Assembly: GCF_000381065.1 (NCBI RefSeq)
Contig: NZ_KB905839.1
Span: 1 to 64,000, forward strand
DNA length: 64,000 nt
Reading direction: 5' to 3'
From: Propionispira raffinosivorans DSM 20765
GTDB lineage: Bacteria; Bacillota; Negativicutes; Selenomonadales; Selenomonadaceae
Part shown: positions 46,003-55,316 of the stretch, one piece after another
Position numbering within the stretch: position 1 is the first letter of the stretch
Layout of the letters: every line of letters starts with the position of its first letter
Notes under the pieces: model-generated
What the model was told of the DNA's origin: nothing
The model's input: only the letters and a program-made list of their open reading frames with translations
The model's database searches: none
Position numbers and translations under genes: made by a program

Positions 46003-47715
46003 ATGGCGCAAGAGAAAGATGGATTAAAAATTGTTGTAGTTGGTCATGTGGATCATGGGAAGTCAACGGTGATCGGCAGACTTTTATATGATACGAATTC
46101 ACTGCCAGAAGGTGCAGTCGATAAAGTCAAACGCATTGCCAAAGAAACAGGAAAACCGTTTGAGTATGCTTATTTGCTCGATGCATTTGAAGAAGAACAG
46201 AAACAAGGCATTACCATTGATACGACCCAAATACAGTTTTTTACGAAACAAAGAGAATATGTTATTATCGATGCCCCTGGGCATAAAGAATTCCTGAAAA
46301 ATATGATTTCCGGTGCAGCCAATGCCGAAGCGGCACTTTTGGTAATTGATGCCAAACAAGGAGTGCAAGAACAGTCCAAACGCCATGGTTATATGCTGTC
46401 GCTGCTCGGGATAAAAAAAGTATATGTAGTAATCAATAAAATGGACTTAGTGGATTATTCCGAAAGCGTTTTTCATTCCGTCGTGGCGGAAATGAAAGAA
46501 TTTTTGTCAGGGCTCGGCGTCTATCCGCTCAAATATATTCCGGTTTCTGGTTTTTTGGGTGAAAATATTTCGCAGCAGTCGGATAAAATGCCGTGGTTTA
46601 AAGGTGAACCAATCCTGGCAGCGATTGACTTATTGGAACCAGCAGCTGGAATCGGCAATAAACCGTTGCGTTTTCCTATACAGGATGTTTATAAATTTGA
46701 TGACCGTCGTATTATTGCCGGACGTATTGAAGCTGGCACGCTGTCGGTAGGCGATGAGATCATCATCTGTCCAGGCGGAAAAAAAACAACAGTGCAATCC
46801 ATTGAACATTGGAGTGAACGTGATAAAAAACAAACCGTTTCGGCCGGAGAGTCGACCGGTATTACTGTGCAAGATGAGTTTTTTAATAAGCGTGGTGAAA
46901 TTATTACACGTGTCGGCTCCGAACCCCTTATTTCCAACCGATTCCGTGCTTCGATCTTTTGGATGGGAAAAACCGATTTAGTATTACATAAAAAATATAA
47001 ACTGAAATTGGCGACGCAGGAAGTCGAATGCGAAGTGGAACAGATTGTTCGAGTGATTGATGCAACCCAGCTCCACGCCGCAGAAGTTGTTGATAAAATT
47101 GTTTTAAATGATGTGGCGGAAGTTGTTTTTAAGACAAAAGAGCCGATTGCTTTTGATGTATTTCAGCAAAACCATGTGACCGGACGATTTGTTGTTGTCG
47201 ATGGATATGATGTTGCCGGCGGCGGAATTGTTATTGCCGGTGAACAAATAGCAATTGCTGAAAACACACCAACATTTTTCGGCAATGAACTGACGGCTCA
47301 TGGCGATATTTTTGATGAATTTTATTATGATGTTGACTCTTTGGAAGTCACAAAAATAGCGGGTCATAGCAATGTATATACAATTGGTGATCCAATCAAA
47401 ACGCAGGGTGAAAGTTTTGATTACCCAGAGCATTTTGATATTTTAGTATTTCGTGATCAAGTCGTAATCAAGATTCGCAGCGGCAAAGTTGCGGCGTTGA
47501 TTCCATTTAGCGAATATGAATATGAAGCGTATCCGCTCGTTAATGGGCGGGGCTTTGGGATCAAAGCGAATTCAACTTTGGATGTGCAAGATATCTTCAA
47601 AGATTATGCAGCGATTGATTACAATAATCCGCAAGTAAATGCAAAATTCTCCAATAAATGGTTTTTCTTTAATAAATATCGCAAACTTACCTTTTATTTT
47701 GATTATATTATTTAA
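46003..47715 (+). CDS. cysN: Sulfate adenylyltransferase subunit 1 (GTPase) with extra C-terminal domain
   Basis: This 570-residue EF-Tu-like GTPase drives adenylylsulfate formation. It has P-loop VVGHVDHGKST, DAPGHKEFLKNM, and NKMDL. The GTPase plus beta-barrel core ends near residue 440. About 125 residues follow (from HSNVYTIGDPIKT to the end) that do not contain a P-loop, so this is not the APS kinase domain of CysNC/NodQ fusions. I do not recognise that domain. AGGAGG precedes ATG 46003. It closes the operon; no cysC or cysH is visible, so PAPS is probably not made here. Confidence 0.92.
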   Translation: MAQEKDGLKIVVVGHVDHGKSTVIGRLLYDTNSLPEGAVDKVKRIAKETGKPFEYAYLLDAFEEEQKQGITIDTTQIQFFTKQREYVIIDAPGHKEFLKNMISGAANAEAALLVIDAKQGVQEQSKRHGYMLSLLGIKKVYVVINKMDLVDYSESVFHSVVAEMKEFLSGLGVYPLKYIPVSGFLGENISQQSDKMPWFKGEPILAAIDLLEPAAGIGNKPLRFPIQDVYKFDDRRIIAGRIEAGTLSVGDEIIICPGGKKTTVQSIEHWSERDKKQTVSAGESTGITVQDEFFNKRGEIITRVGSEPLISNRFRASIFWMGKTDLVLHKKYKLKLATQEVECEVEQIVRVIDATQLHAAEVVDKIVLNDVAEVVFKTKEPIAFDVFQQNHVTGRFVVVDGYDVAGGGIVIAGEQIAIAENTPTFFGNELTAHGDIFDEFYYDVDSLEVTKIAGHSNVYTIGDPIKTQGESFDYPEHFDILVFRDQVVIKIRSGKVAALIPFSEYEYEAYPLVNGRGFGIKANSTLDVQDIFKDYAAIDYNNPQVNAKFSNKWFFFNKYRKLTFYFDYII

Positions 47716-47719
47716 CTAG

Positions 47720-47757
47720 GGGCACGGCAGACCGATTGTGGACTGCCGTGCTTTTTG
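47720..47757 (+). terminator. Terminator of the sulfate operon
   Basis: GCACGGCAG and CTGCCGTGC arms with extra pairs (GTC/GAC type) inside; TTTTT follows. Confidence 0.88.
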
Positions 47758-47775
47758 TTTACACTAAAGCATATA

Positions 47776-47863
47776 ATATATATATGAAAACTATTGACAA
47801 GAAAAATGAAAGGGATTATAATACAAACAGATAAAAATAAAACATATATTACAAATATGTTTT
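47776..47863 (+). promoter_or_regulatory. Promoter and sulfur-type operators of the amino-acid importer
   Basis: TTGACA (47794-47799) and TATAAT (47817-47822) are 17 bp apart. TATATATATG lies just upstream of the -35. Downstream AAAACATAT (47839-47847) and ATATGTTTT (47855-47863) are a perfect inverted pair, in a position suited to repression. Confidence 0.65.
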
Positions 47864-47886
47864 AAATACTATAAAGGAATGGTTTA

Positions 47887-48546
47887 ATGGATTTCAATTT
47901 TATGTCAGCTAGTATTCCATTGTATATCAAAGCGGCAAAAATGACATTGGATTTGGCAGTGTGGGGGATTTTATCGTCTTTAATTATAGGCTTTATTTGT
48001 GCTTTGATTGGCTATTATAAGATTAAAATACTTGATAAAATCGTGCGGATTTATATTGAATTATCAAGAAATACACCTCTTTTAATCCAGTTATTTTTCT
48101 TGTATTATGGTTTGGCGAAGCTGGGGATTAAGCTGGAAGCCTATACTTGTGCAATATTAGGGCTGGCTTTTCTCGGTGGCAGCTACATGTCAGAAGCATT
48201 TCGAGCCGGACTGGAAGCTGTGAGCAAAATCCAGATTGAGTCAGGACTCAGTATCGGGCTTACTCGCTGGCAATTGACACGGTATATTATTTTACCGCAG
48301 GCTTTCGCCGTTGCTGTACCTGCTCTTGGCGCGAATGCTATTTTTTTATTGAAAGAAACATCCGTTGTGTCAGCGATTGCCTTGGCGGATTTGATGTTTG
48401 TCGCCAAAGATTTGATCGGTATGTATTATAAAACTACGGAAGCATTGGTGCTTTTGGTCTTGGCGTATTTGATCCTTTTATTGCCGATATCAATTTTTCT
48501 GACGTATATAGAAAGGAGAGTGCGTCATGCAGGAGTGGGGAATTAG
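47887..48546 (+). CDS. Polar amino-acid ABC importer permease 1 (probably cystine)
   Basis: This 219-residue permease of the HisM/GlnP family has about five membrane segments and the block RIYIELSRNTPLLIQLFFLYYGL. LGLAFLGGSYMSEAFRAGLEAVSKIQIESG is the EAA-type loop. It overlaps the second permease by 20 bp. The cystine assignment is inferred from the sulfur-type operators and neighbouring sulfur genes; the family also carries Gln, Glu, His and Arg. Confidence 0.85.
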   Translation: MDFNFMSASIPLYIKAAKMTLDLAVWGILSSLIIGFICALIGYYKIKILDKIVRIYIELSRNTPLLIQLFFLYYGLAKLGIKLEAYTCAILGLAFLGGSYMSEAFRAGLEAVSKIQIESGLSIGLTRWQLTRYIILPQAFAVAVPALGANAIFLLKETSVVSAIALADLMFVAKDLIGMYYKTTEALVLLVLAYLILLLPISIFLTYIERRVRHAGVGN

Positions 48547-49204
48547 TGTTCTTTTTGAAGGTCAAAATCTATTTAGGCTTGTCGACGGACTTAGCGTGAG
48601 TATTCGGATTGCAGCTGTATCAATTGCTTTTTCAGCTGTTTTTGGAATTTTGCTGGGGGTCTTGATGACGTCACGCTATCGCCTGATTCGTTATATTTGT
48701 CGGCTTTATCTGGAAGCAATTCGGATCATACCTACACTTGTCTGGTTGTTCTTGTTTTATTTCAGTCTTACGAAAATCTTGCATTTTCATTTAAGTGCTG
48801 AGTTTGCTTCGGATATTGTTTTTTCGTTATGGGGTACGGCTGAAATGGGTGATCTGGTGCGGGGCGCAATTACTTCCATGCCGAAACACCAAATGGATAG
48901 TGGTTTTGCGATTGGGCTTACCAAATTGCAAGTCTATCGATACATTGTGATTCCACAAGCATTACGTCGCCTAATCCCCTCGGCAATCAATCTTGCCACG
49001 CGGATGATTAAGACGACATCACTCGTTGTTCTGATTGGTGTTGTTGAAGTATTAAAAGTTGGTCAGCAGATTATCGAAGTATCGATTTTAAAAAACCCGA
49101 CGGCATCTTTTTGGGTTTATGGTTGTATCTTTTTTCTCTATTTTATCATCTGTTATCCGGTATCTTTGTTTTCAAAAAAACTAGAGACGAAATGGCAGCA
49201 ATAA
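48527..49204 (+). CDS. Polar amino-acid ABC importer permease 2 (probably cystine)
   Basis: This 225-residue permease is a distant paralogue of the preceding gene. It has LYLEAIRIIPTLVWLFLFYF and a loop LWGTAEMGDLVRGAITSMPKHQ. AAAGGAGAG lies inside the first permease just before ATG 48527, so the two are translationally coupled. The typical PLL motif reads PTLVW here, a mild divergence. It forms a heterodimeric pore with permease 1. Confidence 0.84.
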   Translation: MQEWGISVLFEGQNLFRLVDGLSVSIRIAAVSIAFSAVFGILLGVLMTSRYRLIRYICRLYLEAIRIIPTLVWLFLFYFSLTKILHFHLSAEFASDIVFSLWGTAEMGDLVRGAITSMPKHQMDSGFAIGLTKLQVYRYIVIPQALRRLIPSAINLATRMIKTTSLVVLIGVVEVLKVGQQIIEVSILKNPTASFWVYGCIFFLYFIICYPVSLFSKKLETKWQQ

Positions 49205-49276
49205 AAAGGAGAGAAAGATATAATCGTTATAGTACGAATATGGAAAATAAGAAAATCTTAGGGGGGATGTTTTGTT

Positions 49277-50041
49277 ATGGCAAAACAGTCCAATGAAAAA
49301 GTCTTGGAAGTTAGACATTTAAATAAAAAATATGGTGAGACTGAGGTTCTGCCAGACTTTAATCTTGAGGTACAGCGGGGCGAAGTCGTGGTACTGCTCG
49401 GACCATCTGGCTGCGGCAAGTCAACCTTTTTGCGATGTCTGAATGGTCTTGAAGAAATTCAGGCAGGAGAAATCAAGCTAAATGGACAGATCATTAATGC
49501 CGATGCAACAAAATGGCATGTTGTTCGCCAAAAAATAGGAATGGTTTTTCAAAGCTATGATTTATTTCCGCATATGACGATTTTGGAGAACATCTTATTA
49601 GGTCCTATTAAAGCGCAGGGCAGAGACCGTTTAGAGGTTTTGCAGCAGGCAGAAAAATTACTGGAACGCGTGGGTTTGCTTGATAAGAAAGAAGCCTATC
49701 CATCACAGCTTTCTGGTGGTCAAAAACAAAGAATTGCGATCATCCGAGCATTGTGTATGAATCCAGAAATTATGTTGTTTGATGAAGTTACCGCCTCATT
49801 AGATCCTGAAATGGTTCGCGAAGTGTTGGATGTTATGCTGGAATTGGCACAAGCTGGTATGACGATGGTCATTGTAACACATGAAATGGGCTTTGCTAAA
49901 GCGGCAGCCGACCGTGTCATTTTTATTGATCAGGGTCAAATTGTTGAAGAAGCAGCACCAGAATTGTTTTTTACGAGCCCTAAAAGTGAACGGGCCAAAA
50001 AGTTTTTGAATATTTTTAAATTTAATGAACAAGTATCGTAA
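49277..50041 (+). CDS. Polar amino-acid ABC importer ATPase (GlnQ/TcyC type)
   Basis: This 254-residue ATPase has P-loop [10 protein letters not shown]-loop [14 protein letters not shown], signature [15 protein letters not shown], and Walker [17 protein letters not shown]. The DEV in place of the common DEP is usual in part of this family. It ends with the polar amino-acid type tail [22 protein letters not shown] site precedes ATG 49277. A 72-bp gap separates it from permease 2. Confidence 0.92.
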   Translation: MAKQSNEKVLEVRHLNKKYGETEVLPDFNLEVQRGEVVVLLGPSGCGKSTFLRCLNGLEEIQAGEIKLNGQIINADATKWHVVRQKIGMVFQSYDLFPHMTILENILLGPIKAQGRDRLEVLQQAEKLLERVGLLDKKEAYPSQLSGGQKQRIAIIRALCMNPEIMLFDEVTASLDPEMVREVLDVMLELAQAGMTMVIVTHEMGFAKAAADRVIFIDQGQIVEEAAPELFFTSPKSERAKKFLNIFKFNEQVS

Positions 50042-50116
50042 ATTATTAATTTGGTTAATTTAGGCGCAAGCCGTTATAAATTAAAATAGATTTATCAATA
50101 GAAAAGGGGAATTTAG

Positions 50117-50995
50117 ATGAACAAGGCAGGAAAAATACTGGCACTTTTATTTACTTTAGTTTTTACAATAGGGCTTTTAGCGGGATGCGGCAGTGAAACT
50201 AAGGAAGCAGCTTCTTCTGATACGAAAGCAGCGGATCAAAAATCCACGATTCAGCAAATAAAGGATCGCGGTAAAATCCGTATTGCAGTATTTAGTGATA
50301 AACCGCCATTTGGTTTTGTGGATGCCAATGGGAAAAATCAAGGCTATGATGTATATTTTGCGCATCGCATTGCCAAAGACTTGCTGGGTGATGAAAATGC
50401 AGTTGAGTTTGTTTTGACAGAAGCGGCAGCTCGGGCTGAAGTTCTTGATGCGGACAAGGTTGATATTACATTGGCGAACTTTACGGTGACACCAGAACGC
50501 AAAGAAAAAGTTGATTTTGCCAACCCATATATGAAAGTTGCCTTGGGGATTGTTTCTCCAGATGGTCAGCCGATTACGAGTGTGGATCAGCTTAAGGGCA
50601 AAAAAGTAATTGTAAACAAAGGTACAACAGCAGAAACATATTTTACGAAAAACTATCCTGATATTGAACTTTTGAAATATGACCAAAATACAGAAGCATT
50701 CCAGGCATTGAAAGATGGGCGTGGTGCTGCACTGGCACATGATAATACTTTAGTTTTTGCCTGGGCTAGAGAAAATGCTGGATTTACAGTTGGTGTAACG
50801 AAACTTGGTGATTTGGATTCCATTGCGCCAGCGGTTAAAAAAGGTAATACAGAATTACTCAATTGGCTTAATGATGAAATAACAAAACTCGGTGCTGAAC
50901 AATTTTTCCATAAAGATTTTGAAGCTACTTTAAAACCAGCTTATGGTGATACTGTTAAACCGGATGATGTTGTTGTGGAAGCTGGAAAACTATAA
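50117..50995 (+). CDS. Amino-acid-binding lipoprotein, family 3 (probably cystine)
   Basis: This 292-residue binding protein has a lipobox LLAGC near residue 24. It follows the SBP_bac_3 pattern: IKDRGKIRIAVFSDKPPFGFVDANG, VDITLANFTVTPERKEKVDFANPY, GKKVIVNKGTTAETYF. The first segment resembles TcyA/CjaA-type binders of cystine or cysteine. It is the last gene of the importer operon and is followed by a terminator. Ligand identity is inference from context. Confidence 0.88.
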   Translation: MNKAGKILALLFTLVFTIGLLAGCGSETKEAASSDTKAADQKSTIQQIKDRGKIRIAVFSDKPPFGFVDANGKNQGYDVYFAHRIAKDLLGDENAVEFVLTEAAARAEVLDADKVDITLANFTVTPERKEKVDFANPYMKVALGIVSPDGQPITSVDQLKGKKVIVNKGTTAETYFTKNYPDIELLKYDQNTEAFQALKDGRGAALAHDNTLVFAWARENAGFTVGVTKLGDLDSIAPAVKKGNTELLNWLNDEITKLGAEQFFHKDFEATLKPAYGDTVKPDDVVVEAGKL

Positions 50996-51000
50996 AATTA

Positions 51001-51049
51001 AAAAAAGGTCGTGCGATAGTTGAGTTATCACTATCGTATGGCCTTTTTG
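51001..51049 (+). terminator. Terminator of the amino-acid importer operon
   Basis: AAAAAAGGTC..CGATAGT pairs with ACTATCG..GGCCTTTTT over about 16 positions, ending in a T run. Confidence 0.85.
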
Positions 51050-51052
51050 CTT

Positions 51053-51081
51053 TTGGCAAGCGATATGTTTTATGCTATACT
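51053..51081 (+). promoter_or_regulatory. Promoter of the iron-type alcohol dehydrogenase
   Basis: TTGGCA (51053-51058) and TATACT (51076-51081) are 17 bp apart. The spacer contains one TATGTTTT half-site, which may be chance. Confidence 0.55.
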
Positions 51082-51165
51082 GAATTTATGATACTTCATT
51101 CTTCATGAGAATTTTTGGAGTATTCGCTTTATAGGAAAATATGCGTAATAAAGGAGCCGAAATAG

Positions 51166-52248
51166 ATGAACGATAGCAAATATACTGTAGTTTTTCCGGG
51201 ATATACCATTGGTAAAGATGCCTATGAGGTTGTAAAACAAGTTTGTCCACGTTATGGGAAAAAAGTTGTTGTAATTGGTGGAAAAACGGCCATTGCTAAG
51301 GCTGAAGATAAATTGATTGAAGCCGTTGAAGGAATTGGCTTAGAATTTACGGGATTTTTGCTATATGGCGGCGAAGCTTCCTATGAAAATGTACATAAAT
51401 TAAGTCAGGATCAGGCCGTTGAAGAAGCCGATATGATTTTTGCTGTTGGCGGCGGCAAGGCAATTGATACAGCTAAAGTATTGGCGCATACTTTGAATAT
51501 ACCATTTTTTACATTTCCAACAGTTGCCAGCAATTGTGCAGCTTTTACTAGCTTGGCAGTGATGTATTACCCTGATGGCAGGCATAAAGAAATTTCTTTT
51601 TCCAATATACCACCAGTTCATGTCTTTATGTGTACTCGCATTGCCGTGGAAGCACCAAAGTCATTTTTATGGGCTGGTATGGGGGATACGATTGCAAAAT
51701 ATTATGAAGCCAATATTTCAGCTCGTGGTGATAGTCTAAAACATTCAGATGGACTTGGTGTAGCAATTAGTACGATGTGTGCGGCACCAATTCTACAATA
51801 TGGTGCACAGGCTTTGCTTGATAATGAAAACAAACTGACAAGTGCCTCGTTTGAAGAGGTAATGCTGGCTATTGTTGTCAGTACGGGCATGGTTTCAAAT
51901 TTTGTTCAGCAAGATTTCAATGCCCATATTGCCCATGCTTTATTTTGTGAACTCACGACTTTGCCGCAGATTGAGGCAAAGCATCTGCACGGTGAAGTTG
52001 TGATGTATGGCGTGTTGGTGTTACTGATGTGTGATCAGCAGTTAGATGATTTGAAAAGAGTATATGAATTTTGCAAAAGCGTTGGTTTACCAACGAAATT
52101 AGCTGATATTGACATAAAACTAGAAGAATTGGTTCCGATTCTTGAATCTACCGCAAAAAGTGCGGAACTTATTCATTCGCCATATCCAGTTAGTAAAAAA
52201 ATGCTGCAGGATGCAGTGCAGGCCCTGGAAGATTATAATAAAAAATAG
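51166..52248 (+). CDS. Iron-containing alcohol dehydrogenase family (glycerol dehydrogenase-like)
   Basis: This 360-residue NAD(P)-dependent dehydrogenase resembles GldA and the hydroxycarboxylate dehydrogenase branch. The nucleotide site is FAVGGGKAIDTAKVLA, then TFPTVASNCAAFTSLAVMY. Metal ligands are the Asp in WAGMGDTIAKYYE and His in HIAHALFCEL and HLHGEVVMYG. The substrate cannot be decided from sequence. It is a monocistronic gene with its own promoter and terminator. Confidence 0.85.
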   Translation: MNDSKYTVVFPGYTIGKDAYEVVKQVCPRYGKKVVVIGGKTAIAKAEDKLIEAVEGIGLEFTGFLLYGGEASYENVHKLSQDQAVEEADMIFAVGGGKAIDTAKVLAHTLNIPFFTFPTVASNCAAFTSLAVMYYPDGRHKEISFSNIPPVHVFMCTRIAVEAPKSFLWAGMGDTIAKYYEANISARGDSLKHSDGLGVAISTMCAAPILQYGAQALLDNENKLTSASFEEVMLAIVVSTGMVSNFVQQDFNAHIAHALFCELTTLPQIEAKHLHGEVVMYGVLVLLMCDQQLDDLKRVYEFCKSVGLPTKLADIDIKLEELVPILESTAKSAELIHSPYPVSKKMLQDAVQALEDYNKK

Positions 52249-52277
52249 TAGCATATTTCTTATGGACGAATACAAGG

Positions 52278-52318
52278 ACAACCAACTTTTTCCGAATGAA
52301 AGTCTGGTTGTTTTTTTA
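52278..52318 (+). terminator. Terminator after the alcohol dehydrogenase
   Basis: ACAACCA and TGGTTGT arms separated by 20 bases that partly pair, with seven T residues after them. Confidence 0.75.
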
Positions 52319-52874
52319 TAGAATGATCGTAAAATTTGCATTAATAGGGCTGAAGGCTGTCGGAGAAAGAGGATAAGTCTTCTGTTTAGCGAAGTATAAA
52401 CAGAGGTGTAATGTGGTGCTTTAACGATGCAAGATTTCGAATTCGACCAAATCAATAATAAATAAAATGTATGACAGCATAATTTTAAATAAAATGGAAT
52501 TTTTGTATAATATTTCTATTATGCCTAGTTTATTGAAGGTTTTACAGAGGAAATCTTTTTCTGCGAAAAAAAAAGAATTTATAATAAATTGTGTAAATTT
52601 TACTATTGTTAATAAGTAGTGGACGAATTGTTGCGATTCATATACAATTGAACTGTTGAACTGATACGAATTAATAATAAATAATATAAGAGATTCTAAA
52701 AGCTAGGTGAATACAGTTTTTTTGTTTATGAAAAATCATTGTTGTTAACACGACATAGGGATGTTCTGGAACGTGCTAGACTCAGAATTTTTTGAGTGTA
52801 TATTCGTTCGTGGAATACAATGGAAAATCCCGGTGTCTTGTCTATATTACGAAGTAAATAGGGGAGGCAAAAAC
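52319..52874 (+). other. Gene-free region before sucC
   Basis: These 556 bp hold no convincing ORF. An 8-bp hairpin TCTGTTTA/TAAACAGA lies at 52381-52404, inside a more GC-balanced patch (52340-52450). TATAAT at 52506-52511 could be a -10, but I find no good -35. The long AT-rich stretch to 52860 shows nothing else I can support. GGGAGG at 52862-52867 is the sucC ribosome site. Confidence 0.5.
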
Positions 52875-54062
52875 ATGAACATTCATGAGTATCAAGGCAA
52901 GAGCATATTGAAATCGTATGGCGTTGTAGTACCGAACGGAAAGGCAGCTTTTTCAGTGGAAGAGGCAGTGGCTGCAGCAAAAGAATTGGGCACAAAAGTA
53001 TGTGTAGTAAAAGCACAGATACATGCTGGCGGCCGTGGTAAAGCCGGCGGCGTTAAAGTAGCAAAATCTATTGAAGAAGTTAAAGCATATGCTACAGAAA
53101 TCTTAGGTAAAACCCTCGTTACACATCAGACTGGTCCAGCTGGTAAAGTTGTAAATCGGCTTCTGATCGAAGAGGGTTGTGATATCAAAAAAGAATATTA
53201 TCTCAGCTTTGTAATTGATCGCAATACGGCTCGTGTAGTTATGATGGGTTCTGAAGAAGGCGGCATGGATATTGAGGCAGTTGCTGATACAATGCCGGAA
53301 AAAATCATTAAAGAATATATTGATCCGCTTGTTGGCCTTGCTTCATTTCAAGCAAAACGCATGGCTTTTAAAATGAATTTTGCCCCAACAGTTATTGGTC
53401 AAGTTGAAAAACTCATGGGGGCTTTGTATAGAGCTTTTATGGCAAAAGATTGTTCTTTGGCTGAAATTAATCCGTTGGTTGTAACGAATGATGATAAAGT
53501 TATTGCACTCGATGCGAAATTGAATTTTGATGATAGTGCACTCTACCGTCATCCAGATGTTGCGGAACTTCGTGATGAATCGGAAGAAGACCCTAAAGAA
53601 CATGATGCTGCTAAAGAAGGTTTCAGTTATGTAACCTTAGATGGTAATGTCGCTTGTATGGTAAATGGTGCAGGTTTAGCAATGGCTACGGTCGACATCA
53701 TTAAACATTATGGTGGTGAACCAGCAAACTTCCTTGATGTTGGTGGTGATTCCAGCGTTGAAAAAATAGCGAAAGCATTTGAAATTATGCTTTCTGATGA
53801 TCAGGTAAAAGGTATATTTGTCAATATCTTTGGCGGAATCAATAAGTGTGATGTAATTGCGGGTGGTGTCGTAGAAGCGGCAAAACTTGTTGGTTTGACT
53901 GTGCCGGTTGTTGTAAGACTTGAAGGAACAAATGTTAAAGAAGGCAGAGAAATCTTGCGCAAAGCAGATGTTCCGGAAGTAATTCTTGCAGAGTCTATGG
54001 AAAAAGGTGCACAGAAGATTATCGAATTAGTTGCAAAACAAAACGCGAAATTGATCGGCTGA
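52875..54062 (+). CDS. sucC: Succinyl-CoA synthetase beta subunit
   Basis: This 395-residue ATP-grasp subunit works with SucD to interconvert succinate and succinyl-CoA with ATP or GTP. It starts [32 protein letters not shown] is the nucleotide loop, [10 protein letters not shown] and [15 protein letters not shown] complete the signature. I set the start at ATG 52875 with GGGGAGGC upstream; the longer frame from 52761 has no conserved sequence. In this kind of anaerobe it fits the succinate/propionate pathway. Confidence 0.95.
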   Translation: MNIHEYQGKSILKSYGVVVPNGKAAFSVEEAVAAAKELGTKVCVVKAQIHAGGRGKAGGVKVAKSIEEVKAYATEILGKTLVTHQTGPAGKVVNRLLIEEGCDIKKEYYLSFVIDRNTARVVMMGSEEGGMDIEAVADTMPEKIIKEYIDPLVGLASFQAKRMAFKMNFAPTVIGQVEKLMGALYRAFMAKDCSLAEINPLVVTNDDKVIALDAKLNFDDSALYRHPDVAELRDESEEDPKEHDAAKEGFSYVTLDGNVACMVNGAGLAMATVDIIKHYGGEPANFLDVGGDSSVEKIAKAFEIMLSDDQVKGIFVNIFGGINKCDVIAGGVVEAAKLVGLTVPVVVRLEGTNVKEGREILRKADVPEVILAESMEKGAQKIIELVAKQNAKLIG

Positions 54063-54075
54063 GGGGGAAAAAATC

Positions 54076-54978
54076 ATGGGCATTTATGTTGATAAAAATA
54101 CAAAAGTTGTAGTACAAGGTGTTACTGGTAAAACGGCGTTATTTCATACAAAACAAATGCGTGATTATGGGACAAATGTTGTCGCAGGTGTTACGCCAGG
54201 TAAAGGCGGACAGGTTGTGGATGGTATCCCAGTATATAATACACTTCAAGAAGCGGTTGATACTACGGGCGCTACTGCTTCAGTAATTTATGTACCAGCA
54301 AAATTTGCTGCCGATGCAATTCTTGAAGCTGTGGATGCAGAGCTGGATCTTGTTGTTTGTATTACGGAGCATATTCCAGTTCTTGATATGGTAAAAGTAA
54401 GACGTTATATGGAAGGTAAAAAAACGCGTCTTATTGGTCCAAACTGTCCAGGAATACTTACATCAGATGAATGTAAAATCGGTATTATACCGGGATATAT
54501 CCATAAAAAAGGTCATGTGGGTGTCATTTCACGTTCAGGAACACTCACGTATGAAGCTGTATATCAATTGACTACATCTGGTATCGGTCAAACAACGGCA
54601 ATTGGTATTGGCGGCGATCCGATCAAAGGTACTGACTTTATTGATGCATTAGAAGCTTTTAACCAAGATCCTGATACAGAAGCGGTTATGTTGATTGGTG
54701 AAATCGGTGGTACGGCAGAAGAAGAAGCAGCGGAATGGATTCATAAAAATATGAAAAAACCAGTTGTTGGCTTTATCAGCGGGCGCCAAGCCCCTCCAGG
54801 GAAACGTATGGGTCATGCTGGAGCTATTATTTCGGGCGGTAAAGGTACAGCGGCTGATAAAATTAAAGCTTTGAATGCAGCGGGCATTCAAGTTGCTGAT
54901 ACAGTAGCTCATATGGGCGAAACTATGATTAAGGTCTTAAAAGAAAATGGTATTTACGATAAATGCAAAACCTGCTAA
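54076..54978 (+). CDS. sucD: Succinyl-CoA synthetase alpha subunit
   Basis: This 300-residue subunit binds CoA and carries the phosphorylated histidine. It has [37 protein letters not shown], and [14 protein letters not shown], which contains the active His. Length is normal. GAGGGGG precedes the ATG, 13 bp after sucC. A strong terminator follows. Confidence 0.96.
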   Translation: MGIYVDKNTKVVVQGVTGKTALFHTKQMRDYGTNVVAGVTPGKGGQVVDGIPVYNTLQEAVDTTGATASVIYVPAKFAADAILEAVDAELDLVVCITEHIPVLDMVKVRRYMEGKKTRLIGPNCPGILTSDECKIGIIPGYIHKKGHVGVISRSGTLTYEAVYQLTTSGIGQTTAIGIGGDPIKGTDFIDALEAFNQDPDTEAVMLIGEIGGTAEEEAAEWIHKNMKKPVVGFISGRQAPPGKRMGHAGAIISGGKGTAADKIKALNAAGIQVADTVAHMGETMIKVLKENGIYDKCKTC

Positions 54979-55012
54979 AATAATAAAAATTTTATAGTAG
55001 TATAGAGATTAT

Positions 55013-55059
55013 AATAAATGTTGGAATGCTAGCGCTAGCTGGTTAATTCCAACATTTAT
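55013..55059 (+). terminator. Terminator of sucCD
   Basis: AATAAATGTTGGAAT and ATTCCAACATTTATT are perfect 15-bp arms, with GCTAGCGCTAGC in the loop and a T run after. Confidence 0.9.
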
Positions 55060-55316
55060 TTTTTTGCGAAAATCAAATAAACGATTCAATTTATCTTTTT
55101 TTTACAATGGGTCAACTGTGCAGGGTTCAATAACTTATGCAGTTGATTCTTTTTTTTATAAGAATGATATTTTTGCTGAGAAAGTTAAAAAGGGGGATCA
55201 GCTCAATAAATACGCAGGTTTTAATTTGTGATTCCGTAAGCTGTGGCAGTTAAATGTCTATGTTGGATGCTTAAAGGATTATATAATAAATTTGTAGCAA
55301 GCGAGGTGATCAGGCA
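55060..55316 (+). other. Region between sucCD and the PTS regulator, with a second terminator-like hairpin
   Basis: A second hairpin, TCAACTG/CAGTTGA (55112-55118 and 55140-55146), is followed by a T run to 55156. TATAAT at 55282-55287 may be the -10 for the regulator gene; no good -35 is visible. GAGGTGAT precedes the TTG start of the next gene. Confidence 0.5.

Noticed and set aside
46003..47715. CysN-CysC fusion (bifunctional APS kinase)
   Set aside because: The extra C-terminal region lacks a P-loop and other APS kinase motifs.
50177..50740. 187-codon leftward frame inside the amino-acid-binding protein gene
   Set aside because: It is long but cysteine- and phenylalanine-rich low-quality translation opposite a well-supported gene.
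52120..52455. Leftward 111-codon frame over the end of the alcohol dehydrogenase and the following terminator
   Set aside because: It overlaps the conserved 3' end of that gene and a terminator, and the sequence shows no domain or start signal.
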